DNA of 64,000 bases, taken from the NCBI RefSeq assembly GCF_020360975.1, contig NW_025408669.1:496001-560000 (forward strand), read 5' to 3'. This DNA comes from Hirsutella rhossiliensis (lineage: Eukaryota > Ascomycota > Sordariomycetes > Hypocreales > Ophiocordycipitaceae). Each line of letters opens with the position of its first letter. Position 1 is the first letter of the stretch. Of this stretch, positions 59,301 to 64,000 are shown in pieces. The translations under genes and the position numbers were made by a program. A model generated the notes under the pieces. That model did no database searches. It saw only the letters and a program-made list of their open reading frames with translations, and was not told where the DNA came from.

Positions 59301-61270
59301 AGGAGCTAAGAAGGAAAAGGTAGTAAAGATAAAAATCTATAACTATTATAAGAAATATACTAGAACCTAACTAGTAACTAAGGTACTATCTAACTATTTA
59401 ATTAAAGGATAACTATAGTAGCCAAGATATTTATAAGCGCCTTACTTACTACCTTATTATTTTAAATTTTCTACTTAAAGCTCCCTAAGTAAATAAAGAT
59501 AATATTTCCTACCCTTTCTTAATAATAACCTACCCTTTACTGCCTTTAAAAAGATAAATAAAGATATAATTAAATAATAAAGTAAGAAATCGAATATTCT
59601 TACTACCTACTTCCTTTAAGAATAGGATTTTTTACTTTATAGATAGGGATATCTATTCTTTATTATAAAGAGGGAGACTTACTATAGCGAAATTAAACGC
59701 GCTTATAAGATAAATTTTAATATATTTTCGACTTATTAAATTAAACGTATATAACCTTAAGAGAAATACTTTTACTACTAAAGATAGCGACTAAATAAAG
59801 CTACTTACTCTTAGTAAACTTATTATAAACTACTATAAAGAGAACTTAAAGACTATTTAATTATTACTTAAGAGAGAGCTTATTAAAACTATATAATCTC
59901 TTTTTAAGTAAAATAAGTATAAGGTTAATTTCCTCCCCTTCCTTTAAATCCTTAGTAGGACTAAAGGGATTAAGGATATTATAAAGAAGATAAAGAGCGG
60001 TCTTATTATTAATATACTTATTATAAAATTTATTAGTCTTAAGGTTAGTATAGAAATTATAATTATATATATAGTTAGTAAATCTATTAAGGTCGTAAGT
60101 AGCCCTATAATATCTTAGGAAGTACCGTTATTTATAAATAAGCGCTTTAGTTAAATCCTAGATATAATTAATATAAGAGCTATTAATAGTACTTAAAAGA
60201 GAGAAATACTTATAAAAAGGAAATATAATATACTTATAAGTAAAAGTTATAGTCGTTTAATAAGTTTTAATATACCCTTAATAAAAGTAAGGGTTATAAG
60301 TTCTATATAAAGTAATTAAAACTACTTAAGAGTATTCTTACTACCTTAAACTAAGCTAAGAAAAGAAGTATTTATATAAATAAGCGATTTCTATAAAGAT
60401 ATAAGTTACTAGCTAACGTTTATAATAAAGGGTATAGAAAACAATTTAATTATACTAACTTAGTATACTCTTAAGAAAGTAAGAAAGAAGAGAGCGACCG
60501 TATACTTTAATCCTAACGATATTAAGAGCTTTTAATAGAACCTATAACTAAAAGGCAATTTCTATATAAATTAAAAACCCTTAGTAACTAATATTATTTC
60601 TACTATAGACCTAGGTCTTAAAGTAACTATAGATCTATAAAAGAAGATAGTTAAAACGAGCTAAGCGAGATTAAATAAGTTAAATAGTTATTACTTAAAA
60701 GTACTTTATATAAAAAGGAAAGACCTTAGTATAATAATTCTAAGTAAGAAGAGTAGTAGTAATAAGAGAAGGTTATAGAAGAGTAGTTAAAGAGAGGTTA
60801 ACGATATCTAGTAGCTCTTTAGTTTTAAGTTTAGCAGTCTTATAAGATATAATAAGGAAGAAGAGGTAGTCGTAAATAAAGAAGAAAAGAGGAAGAAGAA
60901 GAATAAAAAGAGTAAAGAAGGGAAGAAAAGGGCGGAGATTAAATAGCTCCTTAATCGATAACTAGTAAAAGAAGCTATTTAAGTATAACCCTTAAATACG
61001 CTTAAGACCTTACCGCTATAAAGGCTAGCTAAACTAACTAATAACCGCGCGCTTTAATAACTATTTATTCCTCTCGCTATACCTTCTTTCTTTCTTCTTT
61101 CTTCTTTCTTTTATATATATATATATATACTCTATATACTTCCCTACTTATAACAATCCCCTTTACTAATATAACTATTATATATATATATATAACCCTC
61201 TTAGCCTCTTAGTATTATAACTTAAAACTACTTACCTTAGCTATTTAATCTTATCTTTTCCCTCTCTTTC
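59301..61270. other. AT-rich repeat remains, unassigned
   Basis: RIP-mutated, coding-like in places but with no nameable motif. A CTT/TTTC-rich tract running into (TA)n lies near 61,084-61,130. The region may contain the 3' end of H and the start of another element. Confidence 0.4.
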
Positions 61271-62900
61271 GCTTACTTTACTCTTTCCTAAGATATAGCG
61301 GCGAACCTAAATAATATCCTAGGCCTAGCTATAGACCTCCTTAAGAATACTGTTATCTTCTTTAATATACTACTATTTAAGAGTAGGAGCTTTATTTTAC
61401 TTACTTACTATAGTAAAGTTAAAGTAAAAGGTAGTAAAGGGTGCTTTTATACTAAAGATAAGGAAAAGTTTATAGACTAAGACTAACGAGACGTTTATAA
61501 GTAAAAGTAACCTCCTTAGTATATTTATAGAGATCGTTAGTACTTAATATTAACGGGCCTTATTAAATAGTAGGATATTACTTTTAAAGACGCTTAAATA
61601 ATATATAAGAGCGTTAAAAAGATAAACGGATTTACTAAGAATAAGGCCTACTAAGAAAAGTATATCGTCGATATATATAACTTTCTTTATAGAGCTATCG
61701 ATTAATAATAGGCTACGAGCTTTAGCCTTAGCGCGATAATTAAGATCTTAATAAGAGGTATTAAAAATATAGTATACCTTTTACTTTACTTACTATTGGT
61801 TTATACTAACTATTAAGGGGAACCTATTAAGGATATAAAAGATAGATATATAAAGTACTATAAATACCTAAACGATAAGGAGTATTTAATTAAGTTTACC
61901 GCTCTTACCTTTAACCTTAGTTACTTTATATATAAATAAAGGTATATAACTAAAGTTACTGACTTTTTAGTAAGACTAAATAAAGGGGGACTTTACTAAG
62001 GAGCGTTCTTTTAAGACTATAGGAAAAGAAACTTAGTCGTTTTTAATACTTAGAAAGAAGGATAGTATACTAGACTCTATATATTCTTAGAAGTATAGCG
62101 GTAGTTTCTTTATATCCTCTAAGTTCCTTATAACTTTACTTATATACTAGTCCCTTATACTACTTAGGAAGAAGGGTAGGAATATAGCTACTTAGCTTTA
62201 ATAATAATTTAATACTAAGTTAAAAGTATAGTTAAGCTATACTTTAAGATAATTTAATAGCGATACTTAAAGGTTAAAGTAATTTTAAAGTAAAGGTATA
62301 AGGTAATATAAGAAGCCCTATAAATAAATAAAATCTTATACTAAGACTAGTATTTCTTTAAGCTAGATAAGAGGATAAATATAAAAGGCTATATCGATAG
62401 GCTAGTATATAGAATCTAAGCTATCGCGGTAAATAAACTTAATTATATATAAGCGATATTATAAGGTAGCGGAGTTTCTTAGTAGTTTAATACTAAAGTT
62501 AAATAACTATAAAGGATACTATTTAATTAAGGTTTAATAACTTTTAGCGGAGTCTTTTTTATAAGGATTCCTAGGTATAAATAGATTTACTAATATAACT
62601 ATATTATTTTAGGAGATTAAGAAGAATAAGACCTCTAAGAAGTCTTAGAGGTAGTTAACCTTTAAGATAGGCCTAGCGGATAGAAACTACTACTTTAAAG
62701 AGATATAGAACTAGCTTATATAGTAAGGAGAGTAAGAAAAGAGCTAACTATGCTAGCTATTATTATAAAGTAACCTAACTTAATCGCTTAAGCTATACGC
62801 GGTTTCTTTATAAAACTCCTCTTTAAAAGGACCCCTAACTATTTAATTACACTAATAGGAATCGAGAATAAGCTTAGACCTTTATTACCTTAAGCATTAA
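61271..62900 (+). other. Coding-like retroelement relic, possibly gag
   Basis: Plus-strand frames show charged, gag-like composition (for example DKRINIKGYIDRLVY near 62,370) with many TAG and TAA stops. A cysteine-array remnant may lie near 62,680 but cannot be proven. The family is not assigned. Confidence 0.35.
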
Positions 62901-63141
62901 CTAAATTAAGCTCCTTATCTAAACTAAGTAGCTTTTCCTTAAGTAACCTTAAGATAGGATCCCTACCTTAGAATCTATAAAGGAGAGAGGCGCCCTTACT
63001 AGTCCCTTTATCTATATAAAAACAATGCTTTTATTTTCCCCCTTAAATATATAGCTAATTAGGCCTATTCCTTACCCGCTACTAATGTCGCGTATACTAT
63101 ATGCGTTAATTGACGCTGTCGCTTGTATCTGACAGGCGGCC
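62901..63141. other. Transition from RIP-mutated to unmutated sequence
   Basis: Normal dinucleotide composition returns between about 63,000 and 63,090. The LTR expected upstream of element I is absent; only its last bases remain at 63,142. Confidence 0.5.
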
Positions 63142-63158
63142 ATATCTTTTTCGCGAGA

Positions 63159-63175
63159 GTTATGAGCCCGGGAGG
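63159..63175 (+). promoter_or_regulatory. Retroelement primer-binding site (initiator tRNA-Met, anticodon region)
   Basis: GTTATGAGCCCGGGAGG follows the LTR end directly. GTTATGAGCCC is complementary to GGGCUCAUAAC, the anticodon stem-loop of eukaryotic initiator tRNA-Met. Drosophila copia and yeast Ty5 use a half-tRNA of this kind as primer. RIP-changed versions sit at the same place in copies A-D. Confidence 0.7.
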
Positions 63176-63306
63176 AATAGAATTCCTATACCTTCCGGCT
63201 GCTGCAAAAGGCACCTTTCTTGCATCCCTCGTGGCTTCCTTTTACCCCTCTTACTAAAAAAGCCGATTTTTAACCGACTTTTCTGCCCCCCTCTTCTTTC
63301 GCAACG

Positions 63307-63738
63307 ATGACGAAAATCGACTCCTCTGCCGTCCCTACGGTCCGTAGGACGATTCTTGCAGAGCCCCAAGATTGGGATAAGTGGGTAAAGGAGCTACGGG
63401 CTCGTGTGGACAGAACCATCCACAATTTGGTCTTCTCTGACAAGCAGGACCCTCTCGAGCCCCCTCTTCGTCCTAGGGCAACGGAATTTGCAGAGGGAGC
63501 TACCCTCTTCTCCGAGCTAACCTCTGCACAACAGAGAGCTTTTTCTGCTGCCTTAGGCGACTACGAGAGTCACCGAAAGGAATACCTCTACGAAACGAAG
63601 CTACTAACGGCTGCTCGTACGGCGATAACGGAATCCGTTAGTGCCGCAAAGTTAATCACTCTTCGAGAAGAAGAGACTCCTAGGCAGTGGCTTTTAAGCT
63701 CGAGACCTCGACAGCTCCTCGAGGGGCTATATGACTGA
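63307..63738 (+). pseudogene. Copia gag, N-terminal part, frameshifted
   Basis: The 143-codon open frame starts MTKIDSSAVPTVRRTILAEP and is the beginning of the capsid (gag) protein of this copia family. It forms virus-like particles in which the element RNA is copied (family knowledge). The stop at 63,736 is reached because single bases are missing within about 63,690-63,725 relative to copies A and B. The original protein continues in other frames downstream (RIRKTYTAHLGAFSARNLLA, then EANQYFLTEALSGQW). Confidence 0.75.
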
Positions 63739-64000
63739 CCGTATTAGGAAGACCTATACGGCCCACCTAGGAGCCTTTTCTGCTAGGAACCTGCTAGCTT
63801 CTTCGTGGCTAGCTAAGTGGGAAGAAATCCTAGGAAGCTAACCAATACTTCCTCACAGAAGCTCTTTCCGGCCAGTGGCTACGGGATATATCTCTGCTAA
63901 TAAAGCCTATTAGTGACGGTTACTCGACTATCTTTCGAGAGGCTAGCCGGGAACTAGACGAAGAGGCTGCCAGAGTACAACAGCAAGCAGTCTTGTTCCT

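Larger units (their letters stand above)
63142..64000 (+). mobile_element. Copia copy I, 5' part, nearly unmutated (runs off the window)
   Basis: This has the same family as A-D in plus orientation: the last 17 bp of the LTR (to 63,158), primer-binding site, leader and gag. It lacks the RIP pattern. Compared with copies A and B it has lost bases at three places in gag (two single-base, one 2-bp), each shifting the frame. After the last of these the gag frame is open to the window end (EANQYFLTEALSGQWLRDIS...). The rest of the element lies beyond 64,000. Confidence 0.88.

Overview
This window is from the nuclear genome of a filamentous ascomycete (Pezizomycotina; probably a Sordariomycete, but the sequence does not fix the genus). 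It has three blocks. About 18 kb of balanced-composition sequence carrying ordinary, short-introned fungal genes (about 28.2-46.16 kb) lies between two very AT-rich blocks (1-28.2 kb and 46.16-63.1 kb). The AT-rich blocks are relics of LTR retrotransposons. They are dominated by TpA, CpA/TpG are almost absent while CpG survives, and former reading frames are full of stops. This is the signature of repeat-induced point mutation (RIP).

Left block. This is a nest of retroelements that can be partly unstacked from target-site duplications (TSDs). An element called K here has 257-bp LTRs (3,102-3,358 and 24,125-24,381; TSD CTTTA). It sits inside a plus-strand Ty1/copia relic F (2,232-3,101 plus 24,382-26,324). 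K was itself invaded by two complete minus-strand copies of the same Ty1/copia family, A (8,075-14,455; TSD AAAAC) and B (15,232-21,527; TSD AAAAT). Smaller, less mutated insertions lie in a dispersed repeat (798-1,508) and in the F LTR (25,461-26,024). A tRNA-like relic lies near 6.2 kb.

Gene island. Six genes are recognised: an amidase-signature enzyme (-), an MFS permease of the anion:cation symporter (Dal5-like) family (+), a Zn2Cys6 transcription factor with a fungal-specific C-terminal domain (-), a secreted two-domain fasciclin protein (-), a DUF7053 protein (+), and the C-terminal half of a FAD monooxygenase (-). The monooxygenase is cut off by the right AT-rich block and also frameshifted. 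The amidase and permease are divergent, with a perfect CGG-N7-CCG palindrome between them. With the nearby regulator this suggests a small amide-catabolism gene group (inference). Inverted copies of one repeat (27,585-27,935 and 46,845-47,195) bracket the island.

Right block. It holds two 3'-truncated copies of the A/B copia family (C 48,004-50,895 and D 51,075-54,211), an inverted gag scrap between them, and a 430-bp insertion with 8-bp inverted ends inside C. A plus-strand Ty3/gypsy relic H (about 54.2-59.3 kb) still shows RT, RNase H and integrase motifs. Further undefined coding-like relics follow. The window ends in a nearly unmutated 5' part of the copia family (I, 63,142-64,000) with its primer-binding site and a gag frame that is broken by small deletions rather than RIP stops.
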